Part shown: positions 1 through 8,508 of the stretch, in pieces | Layout: each line of letters begins with the position of its first letter | Position numbering within the stretch: the first letter of the stretch is position 1 | DNA from: Bacteroidota bacterium | Lineage (GTDB): Bacteria; Bacteroidota; Bacteroidia; Bacteroidales; VadinHA17 | Length of the DNA: 8,984 nucleotides | Assembly (NCBI GenBank): GCA_022711195.1 | Contig: JAKLFN010000081.1 | Coordinates: 1-8,984 of the forward strand | Direction of reading: 5' to 3' | Position numbers and translations under genes: made by a program | The notes under the pieces: model-generated | The model's database searches: none | What the model saw: the letters and a program-made list of their open reading frames with translations, nothing else | What the model was told of the DNA's origin: nothing

Positions 1-85
1 AGCCTGGTTTTTTTATTTTCTGTATATTAACAAAAGAATTTTGCACTTTTGTTTCATTAGTCTTTATGAATAATACCTGATCATT

Positions 86-1525
86 ATGAAGAGAATATTT
101 CTTATACCTGTGGCAGCAGCGATGGTATTTATTATTACTGCCTCTGCCCCTAAGTCACCAGATCCGTCGGCAACTGCCCTTAAATGGGAGAAGAAGACCG
201 GGGCAAGAAAGATCCCGAAAGGGAAGAAGATATTCAATGTTACAGATTTTGGTGCAAGAAACGACAGCCTTACACTTAATACCAAAGCCATCCAGGATGC
301 CATAGATGCCTGTGCCAGCAAAGGGGGAGGAGTGGTTACCTTCGATGAAGGAAATTATGTAACAGGCTCGCTGTTTGTAAAAAAAGGAGTCACCCTTCAT
401 ATAGGAAAGAATACTCAGTTGCTGGGAAGCCAGAACATCGATGATTACCCTGAGATCGATACACGTGTTGCAGGTGTGGAGCTCAGATGGCCGGCTGCCC
501 TGATAAATGTTCTTGACCAGGATAATGTTGCCATTACAGGTGAAGGTACCATTCATGCTCGCGGAAAACCTTTCTGGGATAAGTACTGGAATATGAGGCG
601 TGATTATGAGAAGAAGGGTCTTCGCTGGATAGTCGACTATGATTGCAAGCGTCCGCGTACAGTGCTGGTCACAGGCTCATCAAATGTAACTGTAAAAGGC
701 ATAACGTTTAAACAGGCCGGCTTCTGGACTGTACAGATACTCTATTCAAAAAATATTACTGTTAACGGAATAACAATACTCAATAATATTGATGGCAGCG
801 GACCGAGTACAGATGGTATCGACATCGATTCCTCATCGTGGATACTGGTTGAGAATTGTACTATTGATTGCAACGACGACGATTTCTGCCTGAAAGCTGG
901 TCGCGATGCCGACGGCCTGAGAGTAAACCGCCCAACTGAATACGTTGTCATCCGCAACTGCACCGCGCTGAGGGGAGCCGGTCTTGTAACCTGCGGCAGC
1001 GAAACATCGGGAGGAATAAGAAATATCCTCGCATATAACCTCACTGCAAACGGAACAACAAACTGTATCAACTTCAAGTCGGCAATAACACGCGGCGGAA
1101 CAGTTGAGAATATTTATGTCCATGATATTACCATGAACAATGTTGGTACCATGCTGCGGGCAACTATGGACTGGAATCCAAGCTACAGCTATTCAACACT
1201 ACCGAAAGAATATTCATACGACAGCATACCTCACCATTGGAAGGTGTTCCTGGAGAAGGTCCCGCCGGAAAAGGGAACACCGCATTTCAGGAATGTACAC
1301 CTCTGGAATATGAAGGGAACAGTCAGAGGTTCTGCAATTACTATTTCAGGAATGAAAGAATCACCCATCGAAAATTATTTCCTTTCAGATATCGATGTTG
1401 AAGCACGAACCCCTGGCGATATAGCCTTTGCCAGAGGCTGGAGATTCAAAAATGTCTCAATAAAAAGCACAGGCTCGTCAGAATTAAAAGTCAGGGACTG
1501 CGACGATATGGATATAAAATTTTAA
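86..1525 (+). CDS. Secreted GH28 (polygalacturonase-fold) glycoside hydrolase, divergent active site
   Basis: Right-handed beta-helix glycosidase of family GH28, whose usual substrates are pectic polysaccharides. 479 residues, close to the usual length. Residues 1-21 are a signal peptide (Lys-Arg, hydrophobic stretch, likely cleavage after Ala-Ser-Ala), so the protein is exported. The N-terminal pectin-lyase-fold entry (VTDFGA near 52, then an Asn-Thr-Lys-Ala-Ile-Gln helix and a Gly-rich turn) is clear. Catalytic aspartates are visible: STDG at 241-244 (Asp243) and DDD at 264-266 (Asp265, Asp266). The family GHG motif is GAG at 297-299, so the conserved His is Ala298, and the RIK motif is NFK at 329-331, so the Arg is Asn329. 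In fungal polygalacturonases these residues take part in catalysis and galacturonate binding, so simple homogalacturonan cleavage is doubtful; another pectic or unusual glycan is more likely (inference). The ATG at 86 is the only start that gives the signal peptide. No Shine-Dalgarno sequence is seen, as usual in Bacteroidota. Family assignment is firm, substrate unknown. Confidence 0.93.
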   Translation: MKRIFLIPVAAAMVFIITASAPKSPDPSATALKWEKKTGARKIPKGKKIFNVTDFGARNDSLTLNTKAIQDAIDACASKGGGVVTFDEGNYVTGSLFVKKGVTLHIGKNTQLLGSQNIDDYPEIDTRVAGVELRWPAALINVLDQDNVAITGEGTIHARGKPFWDKYWNMRRDYEKKGLRWIVDYDCKRPRTVLVTGSSNVTVKGITFKQAGFWTVQILYSKNITVNGITILNNIDGSGPSTDGIDIDSSSWILVENCTIDCNDDDFCLKAGRDADGLRVNRPTEYVVIRNCTALRGAGLVTCGSETSGGIRNILAYNLTANGTTNCINFKSAITRGGTVENIYVHDITMNNVGTMLRATMDWNPSYSYSTLPKEYSYDSIPHHWKVFLEKVPPEKGTPHFRNVHLWNMKGTVRGSAITISGMKESPIENYFLSDIDVEARTPGDIAFARGWRFKNVSIKSTGSSELKVRDCDDMDIKF

Positions 1526-1542
1526 TCTGAATACTATTTTAT

Positions 1543-1550
1543 TAAATTTG
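1543..1550 (+). promoter_or_regulatory. Candidate Bacteroidota-type -7 promoter box for the symporter gene
   Basis: TAAATTTG matches the TAnnTTTG -7 consensus of the primary sigma factor in Bacteroidota. It lies in the 60-base gap between the GH28 stop and the symporter start, 35 bases before the ATG, which would give a leader of about 30 bases. The expected upstream -33 TTTG element is poor (an AATTTTA stretch around 1518-1524), so the call rests mainly on the -7 box and its position. If real, the symporter is transcribed separately from the GH28 gene. Confidence 0.35.
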
Positions 1551-1585
1551 TCTGACAGCGTTATTCTTTTTGTAATTCAATCAGC

Positions 1586-3322
1586 ATGCATGCAATAAAT
1601 GATTTTCTGGTGATGCTCGACGGATATATCGGAGGACATCCGTGGTTTGTTATACTTCTCCTTGGAACAGGAATATTCTTTACTATTTATCTGAAGTTCC
1701 CGCAGATAAGATATTTCAGGCATGCTATTGATGTGGTAAAAGGAAAATACGACCATCATCTTGATGTAGGTGATACTTCTCATTTCCAGGCTCTTGCAAC
1801 GGCGCTGTCAGGTACGGTGGGAACAGGCAACATTGCAGGTGTTGCACTGGCTATTCATCTTGGCGGCCCTGCTGCACTCTTCTGGATGATGATCACTGCT
1901 GCAATTGGAATGTGTACAAAGTTTGTCGAGGTAACAATCTCACATAAATACCGCGATGTACTTCCTGACGGATCTGTGTCGGGAGGACCGATGTATTATA
2001 TGAAGAAAAGGCTCAATATTACAACCAAAAGCGGTAGAGTTATAAAGACAGGCGCTATCATAGGTGCATTTTTTGCCGCTGCTACGGTTTTATCCTCCTT
2101 CGGGACAGGAAGCCTTCCTCAGATAAACAGCATTTCAAATTCTATCTTCACTACTTTCGGCGTTAAACAGATAATTACCGGAGGGATCCTGGCTGTTATT
2201 CTTGCACTTATAATAATAGGAGGGATAAAGAGGATTGCAAAAGTCACTGAGTGGCTGACTCCCGGGATGGCGATTTTTTATTTTATTGGAGCGCTCCTCG
2301 TCATCGGCACTAATTATGAAAATATTCTTCCTTCATTAGGCGCATTATTTACGACAGTATTTACGGGTACAGCAGCAACAGGCGGATTCCTTGGCGCAAC
2401 AGTGGCATTTGCAATAAACAGGGGAGTAAACAGGGGGCTCTTTTCAAATGAATCGGGACAGGGGTCGGCGCCAATAGCACACTCGGCGGCACGTGCCCCG
2501 GAGCCTGTATCAGAAGGAATGGTCGCCATCCTTGAACCATTTATCGACACGATAATTATTTGTTTCCTGACAGGCCTGGTGGTGCTCTCATCAGGGGTAT
2601 GGACGGAAAAGATCCAGAACAAATTTCAGAACGCCGACATGACCTTTCTCAATCAGCGTTACGACGAGAATATCCCTGACCAGCGCCAGATGGTGGTCGA
2701 CTTTGTCAAGCGTGGAAAAGCACTTCCTCTTTTTACCGGCCAGCTCGAAATTGAAAATGGGAAGATGAACAATACTATTTCGCTGATAGTATCCAGGTCG
2801 GTAGCAGAGGATTTCATATTTTATAACAATAAGCAGCTTTTTTCCGGCAAAATAGATGTTGTCGATGGCAAGTGGAAACCTTCATCTTCTTCAATCTATG
2901 CAGAAGGGAAATCACTTATCCACAGTGCACCCCTTACCACTGAAGCATTCAGCCGAAGCATTCTGGGAGGCTGGGGAAGATATATCGTTTCTATCGGAAT
3001 ACTGCTCTTTGCCTTCTCAACTGCAATTTCCTGGTCGTACTATGGCGACAGGGCGCTTACATACCTTGCCGGACCAAAATATGTAATCTATTACAGGATC
3101 GTTTACGTGATAGCTTTCTTTGTAGCCTCATTCACCGATACAACAATCATCTGGTCGCTGTCATACATTACAATTGCCTTCATGACGGTACCTAACCTTA
3201 TCGGATTATGGATACTGAGGAAGGAAATTAAATCAACTATCGGTCAGTACTGGATCGATTTCTCTGCAAAACACCCTGAGGACAGGATGGCTAAGAAATT
3301 CCTTAAGAAGGGAAGGCTTTAA
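1586..3322 (+). CDS. Sodium:alanine/glycine symporter, AGCS family, with a loop insertion
   Basis: Inner-membrane transporter with the LeuT-type fold that couples Na+ (or H+) entry to uptake of small neutral amino acids such as alanine or glycine. Family signatures are clear: the [10 protein letters not shown] stretch near 76-85 (unwound substrate/ion helix), GPMYYM at 134-139, and [13 protein letters not shown] at 284-296. About eleven hydrophobic segments are visible, from residue 20 to about 545. The protein is 578 residues, longer than the roughly 450-500 of most family members. The excess is a hydrophilic, probably beta-rich insertion at about 340-446, between the segment ending VVLSSGVW and the one starting GRYIVSIG. 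Counting helices by the LeuT scheme puts it in extracellular loop 4, on the periplasmic side (inference). The start at 1586 precedes the first membrane segment by a usual distance; no Shine-Dalgarno sequence is seen. A preceding -7 box suggests its own promoter. Exact substrate is uncertain; a role in taking up alanine released from cell-wall peptides would fit the neighbours but is only a guess. Confidence 0.93.
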   Translation: MHAINDFLVMLDGYIGGHPWFVILLLGTGIFFTIYLKFPQIRYFRHAIDVVKGKYDHHLDVGDTSHFQALATALSGTVGTGNIAGVALAIHLGGPAALFWMMITAAIGMCTKFVEVTISHKYRDVLPDGSVSGGPMYYMKKRLNITTKSGRVIKTGAIIGAFFAAATVLSSFGTGSLPQINSISNSIFTTFGVKQIITGGILAVILALIIIGGIKRIAKVTEWLTPGMAIFYFIGALLVIGTNYENILPSLGALFTTVFTGTAATGGFLGATVAFAINRGVNRGLFSNESGQGSAPIAHSAARAPEPVSEGMVAILEPFIDTIIICFLTGLVVLSSGVWTEKIQNKFQNADMTFLNQRYDENIPDQRQMVVDFVKRGKALPLFTGQLEIENGKMNNTISLIVSRSVAEDFIFYNNKQLFSGKIDVVDGKWKPSSSSIYAEGKSLIHSAPLTTEAFSRSILGGWGRYIVSIGILLFAFSTAISWSYYGDRALTYLAGPKYVIYYRIVYVIAFFVASFTDTTIIWSLSYITIAFMTVPNLIGLWILRKEIKSTIGQYWIDFSAKHPEDRMAKKFLKKGRL

Positions 3323-3346
3323 GTGGAAGGAGAAAGGGAATCACAA

Positions 3347-6298
3347 TTATTCAATAATGGAGTCGTAGATTGCCTGTTGAATATCGAGCCTGATATTCAT
3401 TGAGGAAAGGAGGTTATTGTTCCTGGTGGGATAGACCCTGTTGCTGAGAAAGACATAGCTTATTTCATATTTGGGATCGACCCAAACGAAGGTTCCTGTA
3501 AATCCAGAATGACCAAAGCTTTCCGGTGATGCACTCCTGGCAGGATATGCCTGGTCCCTTGATAGAGTCGAATTGTTAAGTGAGGGTTTATCAAATCCTA
3601 TCCCTCTTTTGTTTTTGTTTTCCGGAAATTGCACACTGGAATATCTCTTAAGTACATCTTCTGAGATTATCTGTTCGCCACCATAGTTTCCCATCCTCCT
3701 GTATAATTCCATGAGCTTCATCAGGTCATTTCCCGTGGCAAACAGTCCGGCATGACCGGATATTCCTCCCTGCATGGCAGCTCCTTCGTCATGGACAGTT
3801 CCCCAGATAAGCTGTTTCCTGTAGAGAGAATCATATTCAGTGGGTACTATCCTGCTTAATGTGTATTTCTCCAGTGGATTAAAAGTAATATCATAAGCTC
3901 CGATCCTGTGGTAAATGCTGTCATATACAAACTGATGCCATTTCACACCTGTCAGATTTGCGATAACGTCGGTCGAAACGATGAGTCCATTGTCAGAATA
4001 GAGATATTTCTTTTCACCAAGCTCTGATTTCTTTATCTCTTTTAGCATTTTATCCCTGTAATTTTCCTTTATATATAGTCCAGGTGTCACTTCCAGGGGA
4101 TATTTTTCCGAAAAGCCGGGATGATATATTCGTTTATTGTACTGACCATTTTTCCGGATGGTCTCTTTCCAGAAAGGTATCCACGACACGAATCCGGCCT
4201 GATGTGTCAGTATGTCGATCATTTTCAGGTTCGCTTTGTCTGATCCCTTGTAGAAGGGCACATATTCTCCCAGCGTCCTGTCTGTTGAGAATTTTCCCTC
4301 CGAATCGAGCAGCATAAGGCCGGGGAGGGTAGACGATATCTTTGTGACCGAGGCAAGGTCGAAAAGATCATTCTTGTCGAGAAGAGTCCTGTTGTCGTAA
4401 GTCTGATAGCCGTATGTTTTATGGAAGATGACGATACCTTTTCTGGCGATCATCACCTCGCAGCCGGGGAAGGCTTTTGCTTCAAGGCCTCGTGCTGCTA
4501 TGGAGTCAACTTTTTTTTCGAGCATTTCCGATCTTACACCTGCACTTTCGGGAAATCCAAACTGCAGACGTAGGTTTCCCGGGGTCAGCAGTCCATGGCC
4601 GGAGGGCCACACACTGTTTATCGTAACAGGAAGGGCTCCTTTTGCACCTATGCCGCCAAAGATAAGCTGTGCCGACAGATCCTCGGTATATCTATTTTCC
4701 TGGTAGGCCATTATCACCGCACCGCTCTTCTGCAGCGATTCCACTCTTCCTGCTGAGTAGGGATTCCCAAACCAGACCATTATACACCTGTTGGCCTCAT
4801 TTAACTGTCCGACAAGGTTTTGAAGGCTGCTGTTTACTGCCGTGCCTCCGGATGGTCTCTGCTCAATACCATATATAGCTGCAACCACAATATCATACCC
4901 CGACAACGACTTTAATAATTTTGCTGCTGCCTCAGGTTTCGAAGGATCTATATTGAAGTGATCGGCTGGCATGTATGATGATATCCTTTCCTGGAACAAG
5001 GTTCTTTCCTGCCTGTTGACGGCAACAGTCGCTATTTTTATCCTGCCGATGTTTTTCAGCGGGATGATATTGTTTTCATTCTGCAGAAGAGTCAGGGCAT
5101 TTGCATATAATTCCCTTATAAGAGCCTTTACAGAAGGACCCGATAAGTCTTCCTTAATACCTGAAGCGGAAACGGTATCTGACCAATTATTGATTGCCCA
5201 GTACTTTGCTGCCAGTACTTTCCTGCATTTTTCGTCGATAAGGGAGAGTTGAATCTCACCTTTCCTGATCTTATCTGTTATGATCTTTATTGCCAGGGCA
5301 GGATTTGTAACATATTCCAGTACGTCCATGCCGGCCATTAGAGCGGTTGCTTCTGCTTCTCCTTCCACAGAATATTTTGTCACTCCTCCCATATTCATGG
5401 CGTCTGACATGACCAGTCCTCTGAAATTCAATTCATCCTTCAGCAGGCCTGTCAGCACTTTACGTGAAAGGGTTGCAGGGATGTTTTTTGCGGAATCGAC
5501 AGACAAAACATTCAGATGTCCGGGCATAACCCCTGATACGCCAGCATCGGTTAACGCCCTGAAGGGAACCAGTTCAACAGTGTCGAGCCTTGCCTTCGTA
5601 TGTCTGATGACAGGCAGGTCGTAATGTGAGTCCACCTCGGTGTCGCCATGTCCGGGGAAATGCTTTGCAACGGCCAGGATGCCGTTATCCTGCAGGCCTT
5701 TCATATACATCTGTGTCTTCTTCGTTACATTCGAAGGATCTTCACCAAACGACCTGGTATTTATCACAGGATTGGCGCTATTATTATTTATATCTGCTAC
5801 CGGCGCCAGGTTGATATGAAGGCCGGCACGCCTGAATTGTGATGCTATTTCAGCGCCCATTTTGTAAATGAGGGAATCGTTTCTGATGGCTCCAAGGGTA
5901 AGCTGGAAGGGAAATTTTTCTACATCAGCAAGCCTCATACCCAGGCCGTATTCTCCGTCTATGGCATAAATAAGCGGAACTTTTGTGATGCTGTCGTAAA
6001 AGTTTATCATCGTGCTCTGTCTCTCAGCATCACCGCTGAAAAAGATGATCCCGCCAATACCTTTATCCTTTACCTGTTCATGGAGCCAGGCTTCGTGAGC
6101 CATATCGCCTGATGCAAAACCTGCAACCCAGATAAGCTGTGCCACCTTTTCCGTTGGCGTCAGGGTGTTCATTACAGAGTCGACCCAGGGATGATTGATA
6201 TATTTCAGAAATGGAGGATCCGTTTTCTGCGCGTTCAGCAGCAACGGAAAGAGAAAAGCAGTTGTATAAAAAAGTTTCTTTAATCGCATTATTTCCAT
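3347..6298 (-). CDS. GH3 beta-N-acetylhexosaminidase (NagZ-like) fused to a serine beta-lactamase-type domain
   Basis: Exported 983-residue fusion. Residues 1-23 form a signal peptide (likely cut after Leu-Asn-Ala; no lipobox Cys). About 40-360 is the GH3 catalytic barrel with the NagZ signature KHFPGHGDT at 212-220, the Asp223-Ser-His225 dyad typical of N-acetylglucosaminidases, and the predicted nucleophile Asp299 (MSDAM). About 395-570 is the second GH3 domain. About 585-980 is a class C beta-lactamase/PBP-like serine hydrolase with Ser650-Val-Thr-Lys653 (SxxK), Tyr767-Ser-Asp (YxN position) and His930-Ser-Gly (KTG position), so both active sites look intact. The GH3 part should release terminal GlcNAc from cell-wall or chitin fragments. 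The second part could be an esterase, D,D-peptidase or amidase; the sequence does not decide. It is last in the operon, 14 bases after the GH18 gene, and its product probably works in the periplasm on GH18 products. A second in-frame ATG lies three codons in (6289) and may be the true start. Such fusions occur in other Bacteroidota. Confidence 0.93.
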   Translation of the reverse strand: MEIMRLKKLFYTTAFLFPLLLNAQKTDPPFLKYINHPWVDSVMNTLTPTEKVAQLIWVAGFASGDMAHEAWLHEQVKDKGIGGIIFFSGDAERQSTMINFYDSITKVPLIYAIDGEYGLGMRLADVEKFPFQLTLGAIRNDSLIYKMGAEIASQFRRAGLHINLAPVADINNNSANPVINTRSFGEDPSNVTKKTQMYMKGLQDNGILAVAKHFPGHGDTEVDSHYDLPVIRHTKARLDTVELVPFRALTDAGVSGVMPGHLNVLSVDSAKNIPATLSRKVLTGLLKDELNFRGLVMSDAMNMGGVTKYSVEGEAEATALMAGMDVLEYVTNPALAIKIITDKIRKGEIQLSLIDEKCRKVLAAKYWAINNWSDTVSASGIKEDLSGPSVKALIRELYANALTLLQNENNIIPLKNIGRIKIATVAVNRQERTLFQERISSYMPADHFNIDPSKPEAAAKLLKSLSGYDIVVAAIYGIEQRPSGGTAVNSSLQNLVGQLNEANRCIMVWFGNPYSAGRVESLQKSGAVIMAYQENRYTEDLSAQLIFGGIGAKGALPVTINSVWPSGHGLLTPGNLRLQFGFPESAGVRSEMLEKKVDSIAARGLEAKAFPGCEVMIARKGIVIFHKTYGYQTYDNRTLLDKNDLFDLASVTKISSTLPGLMLLDSEGKFSTDRTLGEYVPFYKGSDKANLKMIDILTHQAGFVSWIPFWKETIRKNGQYNKRIYHPGFSEKYPLEVTPGLYIKENYRDKMLKEIKKSELGEKKYLYSDNGLIVSTDVIANLTGVKWHQFVYDSIYHRIGAYDITFNPLEKYTLSRIVPTEYDSLYRKQLIWGTVHDEGAAMQGGISGHAGLFATGNDLMKLMELYRRMGNYGGEQIISEDVLKRYSSVQFPENKNKRGIGFDKPSLNNSTLSRDQAYPARSASPESFGHSGFTGTFVWVDPKYEISYVFLSNRVYPTRNNNLLSSMNIRLDIQQAIYDSIIE

Positions 6299-6312
6299 TT
6301 GAATACTGGTAA

Positions 6313-7770
6313 CTAATTTATCACAATAATCTTTCTGGATATCTTCTTATTACCTGTTTTTAAGATGCAGAAGTACATACCTGCATTTAATCCTTTTGTA
6401 CTCAGCTCTTCGTAATAAACACCGGCATCTCTCTCCTCATCGGCAAGAACTTTTCTTACCCTGCCGTTGGTATCATAAATTTCCAGGGAAAATGATTTTT
6501 TCTCAAGGAGTGAGAATTTTATCTCTGAAGTACCGGGGACAGGATTGGGCGATATACTGATTATTGTTGTGCTTTCGGGTACCTCAGGCTCGATATCTGA
6601 GAACACCGTTTTAATAGTGGTCCATACTTCATCATAGGACCCTTCATAGCTGATGGCCCATATTCCTATACCTGCCAGCGATTTTGACACTGTAAACTCA
6701 TATTTCATAAGAAGGCTTTCGCTGTCGTCGTACCACATCTGACGCCACTGGGTACCTGACAGATAGCTCAGCCAGGGTATTGATGTTGCAACATCAAATG
6801 TTCTTGTGTGTTGTGCTGCCAGCGACTGTGCCGCAGTATAGGTGCGTGATGTGCCAGTACCTGTCGTCGCAGCTTTTCTGGTGTTGCTCACCACGGGCCA
6901 GTCGTAGCCATACCATGGAACCCCCAGCATGAGCTTTCCCGGGGCCACACCTGCCGTAAGATATGTGTTCACTGATTTCGAAACATTTTGTGTTTCACCG
7001 GCCAGTGGAGCCACCGGACCGGCTGTTGATGAGCTGCTCCAATAATAGTTATATCCCATAATAATAAGATAATCGCAAATCTCAGAGAGCCTCTTATAAT
7101 CCCATGATCCTGACCAGTCCACAGCGGGGGTGGCCATCGATATTTCTGCTTCCGGCATTTCTGCCCTTATCATATCGGAAGCCAGCTGCATAAAGCTTAC
7201 CAGATTGTTGCGCTGTGACAGGCTGACAGTCTCAAGATCGAAATTCACACCGTCGGCATTTCGCGATTTTAGCAGTGGTATAAGTGTGTTCAGCAGAGTC
7301 AGCTGCCTGTCGGGATGTGAAAGCAGCGCTGTATTGTTCTTCGATCCGAAGTTTGTCACTGTCAGAACAACTTTTGTTCCTCTCTGATGTGCATAATCGA
7401 TGACTGGAGTCGTGTTCCAGCCCCTTATAGTTGTATATCCTCCTGTTGTTGTGTCGACTTCATAGCTGAAATATGCTATGTGGGAAAGTGCATCATAATC
7501 ATAATTAAGGTATGCCGACGAAGCCGCCCAGTAGGGGTGCCAGCCAAGGACCCTGCCTTTAAGGCCTTTTGAATCAAAGAGTCCCTTGTTCAGATCAGAA
7601 GGAAAGGCAGTTCCTTTCTCATCGTAATGATCCGCTTTTGAGAAGATCAGGGAATAGCGCTCGCTCTCCTCCTGGTGAATGCTCTTCCCGAAGATTGCTT
7701 CTTCCTGCGAAAAGAGATTCATTGAAGCAGCACATAATAGGAAAAGGAAGAGTATCCCTGCCCTGGTCAT
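6313..7770 (-). CDS. Secreted GH18 glycosidase (probable peptidoglycan-type) with T9SS type A sorting domain
   Basis: 485-residue exported enzyme. Signal peptide 1-21 (hydrophobic core, Phe-Ser-Gln end), a linker to about 72, a GH18 barrel at about 73-395, and a C-terminal beta-sandwich sorting domain at about 405-485 that begins SISPNP and ends with basic residues (KKISRKIIVIN). This domain sends proteins through the type IX secretion system to the cell surface or medium. The GH18 motif is DGVNFDLE at 173-180, with acid Glu180 and Asp178 present and Asn176 in place of the third Asp of classical chitinases. Asn at this place is typical of SleL/YaaH-type GH18 proteins that cut spore or cell-wall glycans, as are GVPWYGYDW near 283-291 and GPVAPL near 251. 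The substrate-site MxYD is MGYN (Asn241). It probably cleaves GlcNAc-containing backbones, peptidoglycan more likely than chitin (inference). The start shares ATGA with the stop of the regulator gene, pointing to translational coupling. Confidence 0.92.
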   Translation of the reverse strand: MTRAGILFLFLLCAASMNLFSQEEAIFGKSIHQEESERYSLIFSKADHYDEKGTAFPSDLNKGLFDSKGLKGRVLGWHPYWAASSAYLNYDYDALSHIAYFSYEVDTTTGGYTTIRGWNTTPVIDYAHQRGTKVVLTVTNFGSKNNTALLSHPDRQLTLLNTLIPLLKSRNADGVNFDLETVSLSQRNNLVSFMQLASDMIRAEMPEAEISMATPAVDWSGSWDYKRLSEICDYLIIMGYNYYWSSSSTAGPVAPLAGETQNVSKSVNTYLTAGVAPGKLMLGVPWYGYDWPVVSNTRKAATTGTGTSRTYTAAQSLAAQHTRTFDVATSIPWLSYLSGTQWRQMWYDDSESLLMKYEFTVSKSLAGIGIWAISYEGSYDEVWTTIKTVFSDIEPEVPESTTIISISPNPVPGTSEIKFSLLEKKSFSLEIYDTNGRVRKVLADEERDAGVYYEELSTKGLNAGMYFCILKTGNKKISRKIIVIN

Positions 7771-8492
7771 AAGTATGCTTTGTAATACTTTTTGTAAACT
7801 TCCATATTACGTTCAAGCAGCAGCACCGATACATCGTAAGCTTTCTGACTATCTTTTGACTTGAGTGCATTCAGAAGCTCCTTCTGGTATTTCAGAGTGT
7901 ATTCTTTTTCGCCTTCGATATTACCATAGATGAGATTCCTCATTCGCGGGAGAAGTGAATATACCGGTTCAAGACTTATCAGAACAATGGGGTTATGTGT
8001 TGCTTTTGCCAGGTTCATGTGAAACCTGTTTATGAGATCTACTTCGAGCTGTGTGTTGTCGGGATTGCTGCGTTCAAGCTCTGTAAGGTTCTTCTGCAGT
8101 GTTTTTATATCGTTCTCTGTCCTGTTGCGGCAGGCAAGCCTTGCCACTTCAGGTTCAAAAAGGCGTCGTACCTCAATAATCTGAAGTATAAGGTCGGAGT
8201 TAAATCTCAGGTCGTAAAAAAGATGAAGTGAGTTTATTGCATCTTCAATTTTCAGCTCGGTAATATAGATTCCGCTTCCTTTCCGTATGTCGATCAAACC
8301 TCTTGCGCTCAGACGCCTCAGTGCTTCACGCAGGGCGGTACGGCTGACTGCAAACTGTGCACATAGTTCTTTTTCTGAAGGAAGCTTGGTGCCAGGGATA
8401 AGCTTTTTCTGGCGAATGGCTTCCTCGATCTTACGTTCAATTTTCTGGCTCAGTGTCAGTCCTGTACCTATTTTTGTGAAGATGTCTTCCAT
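7767..8492 (-). CDS. GntR-family transcriptional regulator, FadR subfamily (FCD ligand domain)
   Basis: Cytoplasmic DNA-binding regulator of 241 residues, a normal length for the subfamily. The N-terminal winged helix covers about residues 10-78: LPSEKELCAQF, then the recognition helix SRTALREALRRL, then the wing GLIDIRKGSGIYI. The rest (about 90-240) is an all-helical FCD ligand-binding domain with EVRRLFEPEVARLA and NRFHMNLAKATHNP. FCD proteins usually bind a metal through one Asp and three His. Here only the FH histidine is in place, and no His occurs after the HNP motif, so the metal site is probably lost. I take the ATG at 8492 as start because the next upstream ATG (8537) adds 15 residues that do not belong to the family and overlap the murQ end. 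This leaves 16 bases after murQ. It most likely controls this operon, perhaps in response to an amino-sugar phosphate or muropeptide (inference from context); no operator palindrome was identified. Confidence 0.9.
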   Translation of the reverse strand: MEDIFTKIGTGLTLSQKIERKIEEAIRQKKLIPGTKLPSEKELCAQFAVSRTALREALRRLSARGLIDIRKGSGIYITELKIEDAINSLHLFYDLRFNSDLILQIIEVRRLFEPEVARLACRNRTENDIKTLQKNLTELERSNPDNTQLEVDLINRFHMNLAKATHNPIVLISLEPVYSLLPRMRNLIYGNIEGEKEYTLKYQKELLNALKSKDSQKAYDVSVLLLERNMEVYKKYYKAYL

Positions 8493-8508
8493 ATTATATG
8501 GTGTTTGA

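Noticed and set aside
1..20. T-run near the left edge as terminator tail of an upstream gene
   Set aside because: Any stem would lie outside the window, so it cannot be tested here.
39..66. TTTTG repeats at 39-43 and 47-51 as the GH28 promoter
   Set aside because: No TAnnTTTG box with correct spacing is found; the nearest match is TAGTCTTTA, which differs in spacing and last base, so I do not call a promoter.
1584..1593. Palindrome GCATGCATGC over the symporter start codon as an operator
   Set aside because: It is a single short palindrome with no second copy seen near other genes; half of it is simply the start codon and the His-Ala codons.
3302..3323. Imperfect inverted repeat CTTAAG ... 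CTTTAAG at the end of the symporter gene as a terminator
   Set aside because: The stem is only six A/T-rich pairs with a bulge and a nine-base loop, lies inside coding sequence and has no T-run after it.
4084..5842. Several short + strand open frames opposite the GH3 fusion gene
   Set aside because: They lie wholly within the strongly supported GH3/beta-lactamase gene on the other strand, resemble no family and have biased compositions typical of antisense reading.
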